Assembly: GCA_937927685.1 (NCBI GenBank)
Contig: CALBSC010000068.1
Span: forward strand, 1 to 27,896
Reading direction: 5' to 3'
DNA: 27,896 nt
DNA from: an uncultured Burkholderiales bacterium
Lineage (GTDB): Bacteria > Pseudomonadota > Gammaproteobacteria > Burkholderiales > Burkholderiaceae_C
In this document: positions 1 through 7,760 of the stretch, in pieces
How positions within the stretch are numbered: position 1 is the first letter of the stretch
Layout: the number at the start of each line of letters is the position of its first letter
Program-made: the position numbers and the translations under genes
The notes under the pieces: model-generated
Seen by the model: the letters and a program-made list of their open reading frames with translations, nothing else
The model's database searches: none
What the model was told of the DNA's origin: nothing

Positions 1-1342
1 TGCAGACCGCGCCCTTGCGCTTGCCGCCCTGGTTGACCGCCACGGCGGTGTCGTTCACCACTTTCAGGAACGGCACCACGCCTTGCGATTCGCCGTTGGT
101 GCCCTTGATGTGGCTGCCCAGGGCGCGCACGCGTGTCCAGTCGTTGCCCAGTCCGCCGGCAAACTTGGACAGCAGGGCGTTTTCCTTGATGGACTCGTAA
201 ATGCCGTCCAGGTCGTCAGGCACGGTGGTGAGGTAGCAGCTCGAGAGCTGCGAGCGCAGGGTGCCGCTGTTGAACAGCGTGGGCGTGCTCGACATGAAGT
301 CGAACGAGGACAGCACCTCATAGAACTCGATGGCGCGCGCTTCGCGGTCGATCTCGTTGAGCGACAGGCCCATGGCGACACGCATGAAGAACGACTGCGG
401 CAGCTCGATACGGGTCTTGCGCACGTGCAGGAAATAGCGGTCATACAGGGTTTGCAGGCCCAGGTAATCAAACTGCAGGTCACGCTCGGCCTTGAGCGCA
501 CGGGCAAGGCGGGGCAGGTCGAACTGCAGCAGCTTTTCGTCGAGCAGTTCGTTTTCCACGCCCTTCTTGATGAAGGCGGGGAAGTTGTCTACGTAGTGGG
601 CGGCCATCTGGTCCTGGGTGACTTCCGTGCCCAGGACTTCCTTGGCGATGGTGTGCATCAGCAGACGGGCCGTCACGTAGGTGTAGTCCGGATCCTTCTC
701 GATCAGGGTGCGGGCGGCCAGAATCGCGGCCTTGAACACTTCCTCGATGGGCACGCCGTCGTAGAGGTTACGCAGCGTTTCGGACACGATGGGGTCGGCC
801 TTGACGTCGGCACCCAGGCCGGCGCAGGAATTCTCGATGATGTGCTGCAGGCGGGCGAGGTCCAGTGCCACGCGCTGGCCGCCGTCGATCACGTGCAGGG
901 TGGGTTGGGCCGGGGTTTGCACCTCTTTCTGTGCCGCGCGCTCTTGCGTGCGACGCTCGCGGTACAGCACGTAGGCACGCGCCACTTCATGGTGGCTGCC
1001 GCGCATGAGACCGAGTTCGACCTGGTCCTGCACGTCCTCGATGTGGAAGGTGCCGCCACCGGGACGCGAGCGCATGAGGGCGCGCACGACGTTTTGCGTC
1101 AGATCGTCCACGGTTTCGCGAACGCTGGCCGAGGCGGCACCCTGGGTGCCGTGCACGGCCAGGAAGGCCTTCATCATGGCCACGGCGATTTTGGCCGGCT
1201 CGAACGGCACCACGGCCCCGTTGCGGCGAATGATCTGGTAGTGGGCCAGCGCGGAGGCCTGGGGAGGTGCGGCTCGGTCTTCGCCAAGCGTCAGGTGGGG
1301 CGCCGGGGCAAGGCCGGGGGCGTGGGAGGCTGCGATCTGCAT
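1..1342 (-). CDS. nrdA: Ribonucleoside-diphosphate reductase alpha subunit (class Ia), N-terminal part
   Basis: This is the large subunit of class Ia ribonucleotide reductase, which reduces ribonucleoside diphosphates to deoxy forms together with NrdB. Only the first 447 codons lie in the window; the gene runs off the left edge. Two ATP-cone-like regions are visible, at about residues 36-130 and 148-232. The second aligns with the single N-terminal cone of E. coli NrdA (motifs around YDGVPIEEV and DPDYTYVTARLL). A redox-active cysteine is present in the LRSQLSSC motif (C369, equivalent to E. coli C225). The radical-site cysteine, the second redox cysteine and the C-terminal cysteines would lie beyond the edge. 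The ATG at 1342 is the first plausible start and has AAGGA about 11 bases upstream. Regulation is probably by NrdR through the two boxes at 1451-1498. nrdB is expected further left but is not seen. Confidence 0.95.
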   Translation of the reverse strand, partial: MQIAASHAPGLAPAPHLTLGEDRAAPPQASALAHYQIIRRNGAVVPFEPAKIAVAMMKAFLAVHGTQGAASASVRETVDDLTQNVVRALMRSRPGGGTFHIEDVQDQVELGLMRGSHHEVARAYVLYRERRTQERAAQKEVQTPAQPTLHVIDGGQRVALDLARLQHIIENSCAGLGADVKADPIVSETLRNLYDGVPIEEVFKAAILAARTLIEKDPDYTYVTARLLMHTIAKEVLGTEVTQDQMAAHYVDNFPAFIKKGVENELLDEKLLQFDLPRLARALKAERDLQFDYLGLQTLYDRYFLHVRKTRIELPQSFFMRVAMGLSLNEIDREARAIEFYEVLSSFDFMSSTPTLFNSGTLRSQLSSCYLTTVPDDLDGIYESIKENALLSKFAGGLGNDWTRVRALGSHIKGTNGESQGVVPFLKVVNDTAVAVNQGGKRKGAVC

Positions 1343-1450
1343 AGTGGTAGAGGTCCTTCGGTGTTCATCGAGGGTCGCTTGGCAGCGCGATAAGGCCGGG
1401 CTGCCGGGACGCCTGGGCGCGTGCAAACAATCACAACAACACGCCAGGTG

Positions 1451-1466
1451 ACACTATATCTGGTGT
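1451..1466. promoter_or_regulatory. NrdR box 1 (proximal to nrdA)
   Basis: The sequence ACACTATATCTGGTGT closely matches the NrdR consensus acaCwAtATaTwGtgt. It covers the -10 element of the nrdA promoter. Together with box 2 it forms the paired arrangement typical of NrdR-repressed ribonucleotide reductase operons. NrdR is a zinc-ribbon/ATP-cone repressor that senses dATP/ATP; its gene is not in this window. Confidence 0.85.
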
Positions 1467-1481
1467 CGAGGGGGTTTTCAA
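1453..1481 (-). promoter_or_regulatory. sigma-70 promoter of nrdA
   Basis: Read on the minus strand there is a -35 TTGAAA (complement of 1476-1481), a 17-base spacer and a -10 TATAGT (complement of 1453-1458). Transcription should start near 1446, giving a leader of roughly 100 bases before the nrdA ATG at 1342. The -10 lies wholly inside the proximal NrdR box, and the -35 lies between the two boxes, so NrdR binding would block RNA polymerase. This is a sequence-only prediction, but spacing and context fit well. Confidence 0.75.
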
Positions 1482-1482
1482 C

Positions 1483-1498
1483 ACACTACGGGTAGTGT
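1483..1498. promoter_or_regulatory. NrdR box 2 (distal to nrdA)
   Basis: The sequence ACACTACGGGTAGTGT has perfect 7-base inverted arms (ACACTAC/GTAGTGT) around a GG centre. Its midpoint is 32 bp from that of box 1, about three helical turns, as expected for cooperative NrdR binding on one DNA face. It sits immediately upstream of the -35 element. Confidence 0.85.
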
Positions 1499-1745
1499 TT
1501 TGGGGGTTGACAGCCTCATGGGAAAGGGGGCGCCCTGCGGGGCGTACGCATGGGCTGGAAGGTGCCGCCGCGTGAAAGCCCCGGCAATTCGACAAGTGCC
1601 CGAAAAAGGCTAGCAAAGATGCGGGATATGGGCGCTTTTGAACGGCTGGTGCGCATGGAATCGACCTTTTGTCGCCCAGGCGTCAACCCTCGGGCAGGGG
1701 CCGGGGAGCCGGACCCTCGGGGAAAGGGTTCAATGCTCGACCGGG

Positions 1746-2342
1746 CTAGTCGGGAAAATACCGAGCAGGCCAGCTCAGCGAGTGTTGCAAACCTGCCCAA
1801 TCGAAGCCGGGTCCGGGGTCCTGCTTGCGTCCGGGCGCGATGTGTTCGTGCCCGGCCACATGAGCCAGCGGGTAACGAACTGCCAGGGCAGCGCACAGGG
1901 AGGCGAGGGATTCGTACTGCGCGCGCTCAAAGCCCAGACCTTCCAGGCCTTCGAGTTCAACGCCAATCGAATCGTCATTGCACTGCTCTCGCCCCCGGTA
2001 GCTTGAGACTCCGGCATGCCAGGCACGCTCGTCGGCGCTCACGAATTGCACCAGTTCGCCGCCCCGTCGGATGAAAAAATGCGCGGAGACGCGCAGCCCG
2101 CGGATCTGCTGGAAGTAGGGATGCGCGTCCCAGTCCAGGGTGTTGGTGAACAGGGCTTGCACCTGCGGACCGCCGAACTGCCCCGGTGGCAGGCTGATGG
2201 AGTGGATGACCACCAGGTCCACCACCGCGCCCGGGGGGCGGGGGCCGAAGTTGGGCGAATCGACGCGTCGGGCAAACCGGTACCAGCCCTGGTCCCACAG
2301 CGCATCTTCTGGTGGCGATGGCGAAGCCGCGGGAGCAGTCAT
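1746..2342 (-). CDS. ampD: 1,6-anhydro-N-acetylmuramyl-L-alanine amidase AmpD
   Basis: AmpD is a cytoplasmic zinc amidase that removes the stem peptide from anhydro-muropeptides during murein recycling; in species with AmpR it indirectly controls ampC beta-lactamase. The 198-residue protein carries the amidase_2 fold with probable zinc ligands H47 (VVIHSIS), H165 and D175 (GHEHIAPGRKQDPG), plus K173 and E129 (IGVELEG) at the positions of the E. coli catalytic lysine and glutamate. No signal peptide is visible, which separates it from periplasmic AmiD-type enzymes. The N-terminus is about 15 residues longer than in E. coli AmpD (183 aa). The gene starts 10 bases after the stop of the PP0621-type gene, so it is probably the last gene of a ccsA-PP0621-ampD transcript. 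Confidence 0.93.
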   Translation of the reverse strand: MTAPAASPSPPEDALWDQGWYRFARRVDSPNFGPRPPGAVVDLVVIHSISLPPGQFGGPQVQALFTNTLDWDAHPYFQQIRGLRVSAHFFIRRGGELVQFVSADERAWHAGVSSYRGREQCNDDSIGVELEGLEGLGFERAQYESLASLCAALAVRYPLAHVAGHEHIAPGRKQDPGPGFDWAGLQHSLSWPARYFPD

Positions 2343-2352
2343 GGCGGCCGTG

Positions 2353-2592
2353 TCAGGCTTCGTGTTGCTGACGGTGGGCCGGACTGCAGTAAGGCCCCCG
2401 CTGCCCCTGCACGGCGTCCTCCAGGGGCAGGTGCAGGCCGCATTGCAGGCATTGCGTCATGGGTCGCGTCGAGCCGTCTGATCCGGGCGTGGCAGGGGGA
2501 GAACTGGGCGTGGCGGGGTGTTGGCCTCGGCCGCTGCGGCGCAGCCACCAGACGCCGCCCAGCACGATCAGGAGCAACAGCAACCACTTCAT
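2353..2592 (-). CDS. PP0621-type small membrane-anchored zinc-ribbon-like protein
   Basis: This is a 79-residue protein of unknown function. A hydrophobic N-terminal segment (about residues 2-17) should anchor it in the inner membrane. A low-complexity Pro/Ser/Gly linker follows, then a C-terminal CxxC...C...H cluster (C48, C51, C69, H73; H54 nearby) that looks able to bind zinc. The layout matches the small PP0621 family found beside ampD/ccsA/ffh in betaproteobacteria and pseudomonads. Its ATG overlaps the stop of the upstream ccsA-type gene (ATGA, 2589-2592), so the two are likely translationally coupled. No catalytic residues are apparent and I do not assign a function. Confidence 0.8.
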   Translation of the reverse strand: MKWLLLLLIVLGGVWWLRRSGRGQHPATPSSPPATPGSDGSTRPMTQCLQCGLHLPLEDAVQGQRGPYCSPAHRQQHEA

Positions 2593-3401
2593 GCCGAGCG
2601 TCCCAGCACGACTTCCATCACGAAGCGGGAACCCGCATAGGCCAGCAACAGCAGGCCCGCGCCGATGTAGAGCACCCGGGCCGCCTTGCGCCCACGCCAG
2701 CCCAGTTGCTGACGTGCCAGCAACAGGCCGGCAAAGGTCAGCCAGGCCAGCACCGAAAACACGGTTTTATGGTCCCACCGCCAGGCCTTGTCCGGGCCAT
2801 AAAGCACATCGCCAAACCACCAGCCCGCCAGCAGCGTGGCGGTGAGCAGGACAAAGCCGGCGCCGACAAACCGGAACGTGAGCCGCTCCAGCGTCATCAG
2901 CGGGACGCCAGCCTGGGGCTCGGTGGCCAGTCGGATCTGGGTTTCGGTGCGCACCATCAACCAGGCGTGGAGGACGGCCGCGCCGAACAGCCCGTAGGAA
3001 GCCAGACCCAGCACCCAATGCAGCGGCAACCAGACCGAGGCGCTGGTGTGCAACGCCTGGCCCGGAAAAGTCAGGGACAGCAGCACAGACACGCCCCCCA
3101 GCAGCGCGAGGGCCCAGCGCGTTTGCATCAGCGGGAACCACTGGCGCTCCAGCCAGTAGAACGTGAGTACCAGCCAGGCGGTGGCCGACAAGGCCGGCGC
3201 AAAGCCGAAACGGATCAGGCCATCGTCGCCACTGCCCAGCAACAAGATGACCGACAGGCCGTGCAACAGCCAGCCGGCCCAGACCAGCGACTGGGTGTGC
3301 CGATCCTGGAGCCGACCGCCCCACAAGGCGAGCAAAGCATAGACCGCCGCTGCCGCTAAGCCGGTGAGCAGACTGTAAAAGTTGGCGCTGGCTAGAATCA
3401 T
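2589..3401 (-). CDS. ccsA: CcsA/CcmC/YpjD-family inner membrane protein (cytochrome c assembly-like)
   Basis: This 270-residue, strongly hydrophobic protein has about eight predicted transmembrane helices. It contains the family signature around WRWDHKTVFS (about residues 206-215), seen in the HemX/CcsA/YpjD branch of the cytochrome c assembly protein superfamily, which contains heme-handling proteins. The tryptophan-rich WWD heme-binding motif of true CcsA is not obvious, so a role in heme export or c-type cytochrome ligation is inferred from the family only. The ATG at 3401 is only 26 bases from the divergent ffh start, so each promoter must reach into the other gene. The 3' end overlaps the PP0621-type start by four bases. 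Confidence 0.82.
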   Translation of the reverse strand: MILASANFYSLLTGLAAAAVYALLALWGGRLQDRHTQSLVWAGWLLHGLSVILLLGSGDDGLIRFGFAPALSATAWLVLTFYWLERQWFPLMQTRWALALLGGVSVLLSLTFPGQALHTSASVWLPLHWVLGLASYGLFGAAVLHAWLMVRTETQIRLATEPQAGVPLMTLERLTFRFVGAGFVLLTATLLAGWWFGDVLYGPDKAWRWDHKTVFSVLAWLTFAGLLLARQQLGWRGRKAARVLYIGAGLLLLAYAGSRFVMEVVLGRSA

Positions 3402-3427
3402 GGCTGCAGTTTAGCGACATATCGACC

Positions 3428-4813
3428 ATGGCCACAGCGCTCACCGACAAACTCTCACGCCTGGTCAAGCAGATCAGCGGCCAGGCCCGCATCACCGAAT
3501 CCAACGTCGCTGACATGCTGCGTGAGGTTCGCATGGCCCTGCTCGAGGCCGATGTGGCCCTGCCGGTGGTGCGCGATTTCATGGCGCGGGTGAAGGACCA
3601 GGCGCTGGGTCAGGAAGTGCTGGGATCGCTCAAGCCGGGCCAGGCCCTGGTGGGCATCGTCCAGCGTGAACTGGCTGCCACCATGGGCGAAGGTGTCTCG
3701 GACATCAACCTGGCGGCGCAACCGCCGGCGGTCATCCTGATGGCCGGTTTGCAGGGGGCGGGTAAAACCACCACCACCGCCAAGCTGGCGCGGCACCTCA
3801 TTCAAAAGCGCAAGAAAAAAGTGCTGACGGTGTCCGCCGACGTCTACCGTCCAGCGGCCATCGAGCAGTTGAAAACCGTGACCGCCCAGGCCGGTGCCGA
3901 CTGGTTCCCCAGCGAACCCGGCCAGAAGCCCGCCGATATTGCCCGCGCGGCGCTGGACCATGCCAAGCGGCACTTCTTTGACGTGTTGCTGGTGGACACC
4001 GCCGGTCGTCTGGCCATTGACGAAGCGCTCATGCGCGAGATCCAGGAATTGCACCAACTGCTCACCCCGGTGGAAACCCTCTTTGTGGTTGACGCCATGC
4101 AGGGCCAGGACGCGGTCAACACGGCCAAGGCGTTCAAGGACGCATTGCCCTTGACGGGCATCGTGCTGACCAAGATGGACGGCGATTCACGCGGCGGTGC
4201 GGCGCTCTCGGTGCGGCAAATCACCGGCGCGCCCATCAAGTTTGCCGGCACCAGCGAGAAGATCGACGGCCTGGAGGTGTTTGATGCCGATCGCCATGCG
4301 GGTCGCGTGCTGGGCATGGGTGACATCGTGGCGCTGGTCGAGCAGGTCACCGCCGGTGTCGACATGGAAGCCGCACAAAAGCTGGCGGCCAAGGTCAAGA
4401 GCGGCGATGGTTTCGATTTGAACGATTTTCTGGCGCAACTCCAGCAGATGCGCCAGATGGGCGGCCTCTCCAGCCTGATGGACAAACTGCCCGCCCAGTT
4501 GCAGGCCAAGGCCCAGGACACCGATTTACAGCGCGTTGAACGCGACATGCTGCGCAAGCAGGGCATCATCCACAGCATGACCCCCAAGGAACGCAGCAAG
4601 CCCGACCTCATCAAGGCCACACGCAAGCGGCGGATCGCGGCCGGTGCCGGTGTTCAGGTGCAGGAAGTCAACCGCCTGCTCAATGAATTTGGCCAGATGC
4701 AGGACATGATGAAAAAAATGCGCGGTGGTGGCCTCATGAAGATGATGAAGCGCCTGGGTGGCATGAAGGGCATGGGCGGCATGGGTGGCGGGGGCTTCCC
4801 CGGCATGCGCTGA
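3428..4813 (+). CDS. ffh: Signal recognition particle protein Ffh
   Basis: Ffh (SRP54) is the GTPase that, with 4.5S RNA, delivers nascent inner-membrane proteins to FtsY. The 461-residue protein has the N domain (about 1-95), then the G domain with G1 GLQGAGKT (107-114), DTAGR (190-194) and TKMDG (248-252). From about 325 comes the methionine-rich M domain, which ends in a long Met/Gly tail (MMKKMRGGG... GMGGMGGGG) typical of beta- and gammaproteobacterial Ffh. Length is normal for the family. The start context lacks a strong Shine-Dalgarno, but the ATG at 3428 gives the canonical N-terminus. A possible -10 element (TAGAAT, 3393-3398) lies inside the 5' end of the divergent ccsA-type gene. 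Confidence 0.97.
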   Translation: MATALTDKLSRLVKQISGQARITESNVADMLREVRMALLEADVALPVVRDFMARVKDQALGQEVLGSLKPGQALVGIVQRELAATMGEGVSDINLAAQPPAVILMAGLQGAGKTTTTAKLARHLIQKRKKKVLTVSADVYRPAAIEQLKTVTAQAGADWFPSEPGQKPADIARAALDHAKRHFFDVLLVDTAGRLAIDEALMREIQELHQLLTPVETLFVVDAMQGQDAVNTAKAFKDALPLTGIVLTKMDGDSRGGAALSVRQITGAPIKFAGTSEKIDGLEVFDADRHAGRVLGMGDIVALVEQVTAGVDMEAAQKLAAKVKSGDGFDLNDFLAQLQQMRQMGGLSSLMDKLPAQLQAKAQDTDLQRVERDMLRKQGIIHSMTPKERSKPDLIKATRKRRIAAGAGVQVQEVNRLLNEFGQMQDMMKKMRGGGLMKMMKRLGGMKGMGGMGGGGFPGMR

Positions 4814-4870
4814 CCCACCAGGTTCCCCGGCGTCGGCCCGGCGTGACACGCCCAGCCGCCGCCTGACGGA

Positions 4871-6214
4871 TCAAGCGGTTTCCCGCACCACCACCTCGCC
4901 GCGCAGCGAGTGCGGCAGCGCCGAGACGATGCGCACCTCCACCATCTGACCCACCAGCCGTGCCCCGCCGGCACCGGCGGCAAAGTTGACGATGCGGTTG
5001 CACGCGGTGCGTCCCATCAACTCGTTCGGGTCCTTGCGAGACGGGCCCTCCACCAGAATGGCCTGCACGGTGCCGACCCGGCTCTCGCTGATGCGGCGCA
5101 CGTTCGTTTCCACGGCGGCCTGCAGCGCTTGCAATCGGCGCAACTTCACCTCGTGGGGGGTGTCGTCGGGCAAATTGGCGGCGGGGGTGCCCGGGCGCGG
5201 ACTGAAGATGAAACTGAAGGAGGCGTCAAACCCCACGTCGTCGATGAGTTTCATCATCTTGCTGAAGTCGTCCTCGGTTTCACCGGGAAAGCCGACGATG
5301 AAGTCCGAACTGAGCGAGAGTTCGGGGCGCACCGCGCGCAGCTTGCGGATGGTGCTCTTGTATTCCATCGCGGTGTAGCCGCGCTTCATCGCCATGAGGA
5401 TGCGGTCGCTGCCATGCTGCACCGGCAGGTGCAGGTGGCTCACCAGTTGCGGTACGCGGTCGTACACCTCGATCAGACGCTGGGTGAACTCGTTGGGGTG
5501 GCTGGTGGTGTAGCGCAAGCGCTCAATGCCCGGGAGTTCGGCCACGTATTCCAGCAACAGGGCGAAGTCGGCGATCTCGGTCGTGCCGCCCATGGCCCCG
5601 CGGTAGGCGTTCACGTTCTGTCCCAGCAGTGTGATTTCTTTCACGCCTTGAGCGGCCAGACCGGCCACTTCGGTGAGCACGTCGTCCAGCGGTCGGCTGA
5701 CCTCTTCACCGCGCGTGTAGGGCACCACGCAGTAACTGCAATATTTGGAGCAGCCTTCCATGATGCTCACGAAGGCGCTCGCCCCTTCCACACGCGCGGG
5801 CGGCAGGTGGTCGAATTTCTCGATCTCGGGAAAGCTGATGTCCACCTGGGGCTTGCGCAGGGCCTCGCGCTGGTTGAGCAACTCGGGCAGGCGGTGCAGG
5901 GTTTGCGGGCCGAAGACCACATCCACGAAGGGCGCACGCGCCACGATGGCGTCGCCTTCCTGGCTGGCCACGCAACCGCCCACGGCGATCTTCACGCCCT
6001 TGGCCTTGAGGTGCTTGACGCGCCCGAGGTCCGAAAACACCTTCTCCTGTGCCTTCTCGCGCACCGAGCAGGTGTTGAAGAGGATGAGGTCGGCTTCCTC
6101 GACGTTGTCGGTTTTTTCGTAACCCTGGGCCTGACCCAGCACGTCGACCATCTTGTCCGAGTCGTACTCGTTCATCTGGCAGCCGAAGGTTTTGACGAAG
6201 ACTTTGCGGCTCAT
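4871..6214 (-). CDS. miaB: tRNA-2-methylthio-N6-dimethylallyladenosine synthase MiaB
   Basis: MiaB is a radical-SAM methylthiotransferase that converts i6A37 to ms2i6A37 in tRNAs reading UNN codons. The 447-residue protein has all three parts of the family. The N-terminal UPF0004 domain has three cluster cysteines (C12 in TFGCQMN, C49 in FNTCSV, C81 in VGGCVA). The radical-SAM core has CSKYCSYC (C155, C159, C162). A C-terminal TRAM domain spans about residues 380-447. A GGGAGG-like Shine-Dalgarno lies about 8 bases before the ATG at 6214. The gene converges on ffh, with 57 bases between the two stops, and diverges from the cupin gene. In many related genomes miaB is followed by phoH and ybeY; these are not seen here. 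Confidence 0.97.
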   Translation of the reverse strand: MSRKVFVKTFGCQMNEYDSDKMVDVLGQAQGYEKTDNVEEADLILFNTCSVREKAQEKVFSDLGRVKHLKAKGVKIAVGGCVASQEGDAIVARAPFVDVVFGPQTLHRLPELLNQREALRKPQVDISFPEIEKFDHLPPARVEGASAFVSIMEGCSKYCSYCVVPYTRGEEVSRPLDDVLTEVAGLAAQGVKEITLLGQNVNAYRGAMGGTTEIADFALLLEYVAELPGIERLRYTTSHPNEFTQRLIEVYDRVPQLVSHLHLPVQHGSDRILMAMKRGYTAMEYKSTIRKLRAVRPELSLSSDFIVGFPGETEDDFSKMMKLIDDVGFDASFSFIFSPRPGTPAANLPDDTPHEVKLRRLQALQAAVETNVRRISESRVGTVQAILVEGPSRKDPNELMGRTACNRIVNFAAGAGGARLVGQMVEVRIVSALPHSLRGEVVVRETA

Positions 6215-6311
6215 GGGCGAGCCTCCCCGTGGGGGCCGGTGCAGCGGTTCATGGTGTAGATCCAGAGGCTGTTGAAAAACGTTATTTTAATTCCCCGTTT
6301 ATCATGCGCCG

Positions 6312-6695
6312 ATGACCACCTTCACACGCGTCGTCTTGTTCACCGATACCGACGGTCGGGCCCGTTTCCGCGAGGAGGCCATTGCGCTGGATCAGGGCAC
6401 GCCCCAGTCGCAGCTGTCGGCCCTCATGACCAGTGGCGGTTACCAGTTGCGCCACAGCCCGGTGGGCTTTCGCAGCCAGTTCCATGTGAGCCCGCACCCG
6501 CAGTGGGTGTTCATCCTGGGCGGACAGATGGAAATTGGCTTGCAGGATGGCAGCTCCCGGGTGTTCAGCCCGGGCGAGCACTTTTACTCCGCTGATCTGC
6601 TACCCGACGGCGCAAGCTTTGATGCCAGCGTGCATGGTCACTGGAGCCGTCAGGTGGGCGCTGATCCCTTGGTCACCTTATTCGTGCGCGGCTGA
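6312..6695 (+). CDS. Small cupin-domain protein
   Basis: A 127-residue single-domain protein with the two cupin motifs. The first is around residues 52-75 (FHVSPHPQWVFILGGQMEI, with H58 and H62 as likely metal ligands). The second is around 84-95 (FSPGEHFYSADLLPDG, with H90). There is no signal peptide. The function cannot be set; cupins of this size include sugar-acid-related enzymes and metal-dependent dioxygenases. The neighbour downstream is an SMP-30/gluconolactonase-like gene 41 bases away on the same strand, which makes a shared transcript and a sugar-acid or small-molecule role plausible. The ATG at 6312 has no Shine-Dalgarno, and a weak -10-like TTTATC (6298-6303) lies just before it, so a very short leader is possible. 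Confidence 0.78.
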   Translation: MTTFTRVVLFTDTDGRARFREEAIALDQGTPQSQLSALMTSGGYQLRHSPVGFRSQFHVSPHPQWVFILGGQMEIGLQDGSSRVFSPGEHFYSADLLPDGASFDASVHGHWSRQVGADPLVTLFVRG

Positions 6696-6736
6696 TCGCG
6701 CGCGACATCTTTCCGAAGCTATCTGGAGCGTTGGCC

Positions 6737-7675
6737 ATGTGGACCCCATCCCTGCGTTATCCCGAGCCCGCAATCGAGGTGCTCGATCCCCGGTTCCTGA
6801 AGTACCGCGTGATGAACGCCTCCATTGAGCGTCTGGCCACCGGCTTTCGCTGGTGCGAAGGCCCCGTGTGGTTCGGTGACACGCGCCAGTTGATCTGGAG
6901 CGACATCCCCAACGACCGACTGATGCGCTGGGACGATGCCAGCGGTTCGGTGAGCGAGTTGCGCAAGCCCGCACAGCAGGCCAACGGCAACACGCGTGAC
7001 CGGCAGGGGAGGCTGATCACCTGCGAGCATCTGGGGCGACGCGTGACCCGCACCGAGTACGACGGCAGCCTCACCGTCATCGCCGACAACTACCAGGGCA
7101 AACGGCTCAACTCGCCCAACGACGTGGTGGTCAAGTCGGACGGTTCCATCTGGTTCACCGATCCGCCCTTCGGCCTGCTGGGTTGGTACGAGGGCGTCCC
7201 GGTGCCCCAGGAGTTACCGACAAATGTCTACCGCGTGGACGCCGCGACAGGCGACATCACCCTGGTGTGCGCTGACATCAACCGACCCAACGGCCTGTGT
7301 TTTTCTCCGGATGAGCAACGGATGTATATCGTTGAGTCGGGCACCACGCCACGACGCATCCAGGTGTTCGACCTCTCTGAGGATGGTCGGCAGTTGCGCA
7401 ACGGCCGCGTATTCATGACCGCCGAGACCGAGGGCACGCCGGACGGCTTTCGATGCGATGTGGACGGCAACCTCTGGGCGGGTTGGGGCATGGGGGAGGG
7501 TCATGATGGGGTGCGGGTGTTTGCGCCGGACGCCACCCCCCTGGCCCATATCCATTTGCCCGAGCGCTGTGCCAACGTGTGTTTTGGTGGCGCACGGCGC
7601 AATCGCTTGTTCATGGCGGCCAGCCACTCGATCTATGCGCTGTATGTCAACACGCAAGGGGCGACGCCCTGTTGA
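6737..7675 (+). CDS. SMP-30/gluconolactonase/LRE-family hydrolase
   Basis: This 312-residue protein is a six-bladed beta-propeller of the SMP-30/gluconolactonase family, which hydrolyses sugar lactones or related esters using one divalent metal. Likely metal and catalytic residues are E41 (CEGPVWF), N128 (SPNDVVV), N185 (RPNGLCFSPD) and D236 (TPDGFRCD). They are spaced as in the family. No signal peptide is evident, so it should be cytoplasmic. I chose the ATG at 6737 because GGAG (6725-6728) is 8 bases upstream; a TTG six bases earlier would be too close to it. It probably shares a transcript with the cupin. The true substrate is unknown. Confidence 0.88.
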   Translation: MWTPSLRYPEPAIEVLDPRFLKYRVMNASIERLATGFRWCEGPVWFGDTRQLIWSDIPNDRLMRWDDASGSVSELRKPAQQANGNTRDRQGRLITCEHLGRRVTRTEYDGSLTVIADNYQGKRLNSPNDVVVKSDGSIWFTDPPFGLLGWYEGVPVPQELPTNVYRVDAATGDITLVCADINRPNGLCFSPDEQRMYIVESGTTPRRIQVFDLSEDGRQLRNGRVFMTAETEGTPDGFRCDVDGNLWAGWGMGEGHDGVRVFAPDATPLAHIHLPERCANVCFGGARRNRLFMAASHSIYALYVNTQGATPC

Positions 7676-7760
7676 CAGGCCTGAGGTAGGTCGACCGGCC
7701 GCTGGCTTCACGCGAACAAACGCATCAAAGCCAGCCCATCAAAACCCACGCACCAAGACA

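Larger units (their letters stand above)
1343..1745. other. Intergenic region between nrdA and ampD
   Basis: This 403-base gap holds the nrdA leader, the promoter and two NrdR boxes (1451-1498). It also holds a small GC hairpin CGCCC-TGCG-GGGCG at 1531-1544, whose 14-base sequence recurs on the opposite strand at 7799-7812. From about 1545 to 1745 I see no convincing gene, RNA or terminator; the open frames there lack family similarity and mostly overlap ampD on the other strand. The octamer CCCTCGGG occurs twice around 1687-1730, with no obvious role. Confidence 0.6.

Noticed and set aside
83..1393. A 436-codon open frame antisense to nrdA
   Set aside because: It is a GC-rich shadow of nrdA. 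Its protein is His/Gly/Val-rich with no family signature, while nrdA on the other strand is unmistakable.
1550..2074. Open frames on the plus strand over ampD and the preceding gap
   Set aside because: No family similarity, and largely antisense to ampD, whose zinc ligands are intact.
4814..4870. Terminator between convergent ffh and miaB
   Set aside because: The GC-rich inverted pieces (GGCGT... ACGCC) lack a T-run on either strand.
4910..6259. A 449-codon open frame antisense to miaB
   Set aside because: Same kind of shadow; His-rich composition and no motif, whereas miaB has all its cluster cysteines.
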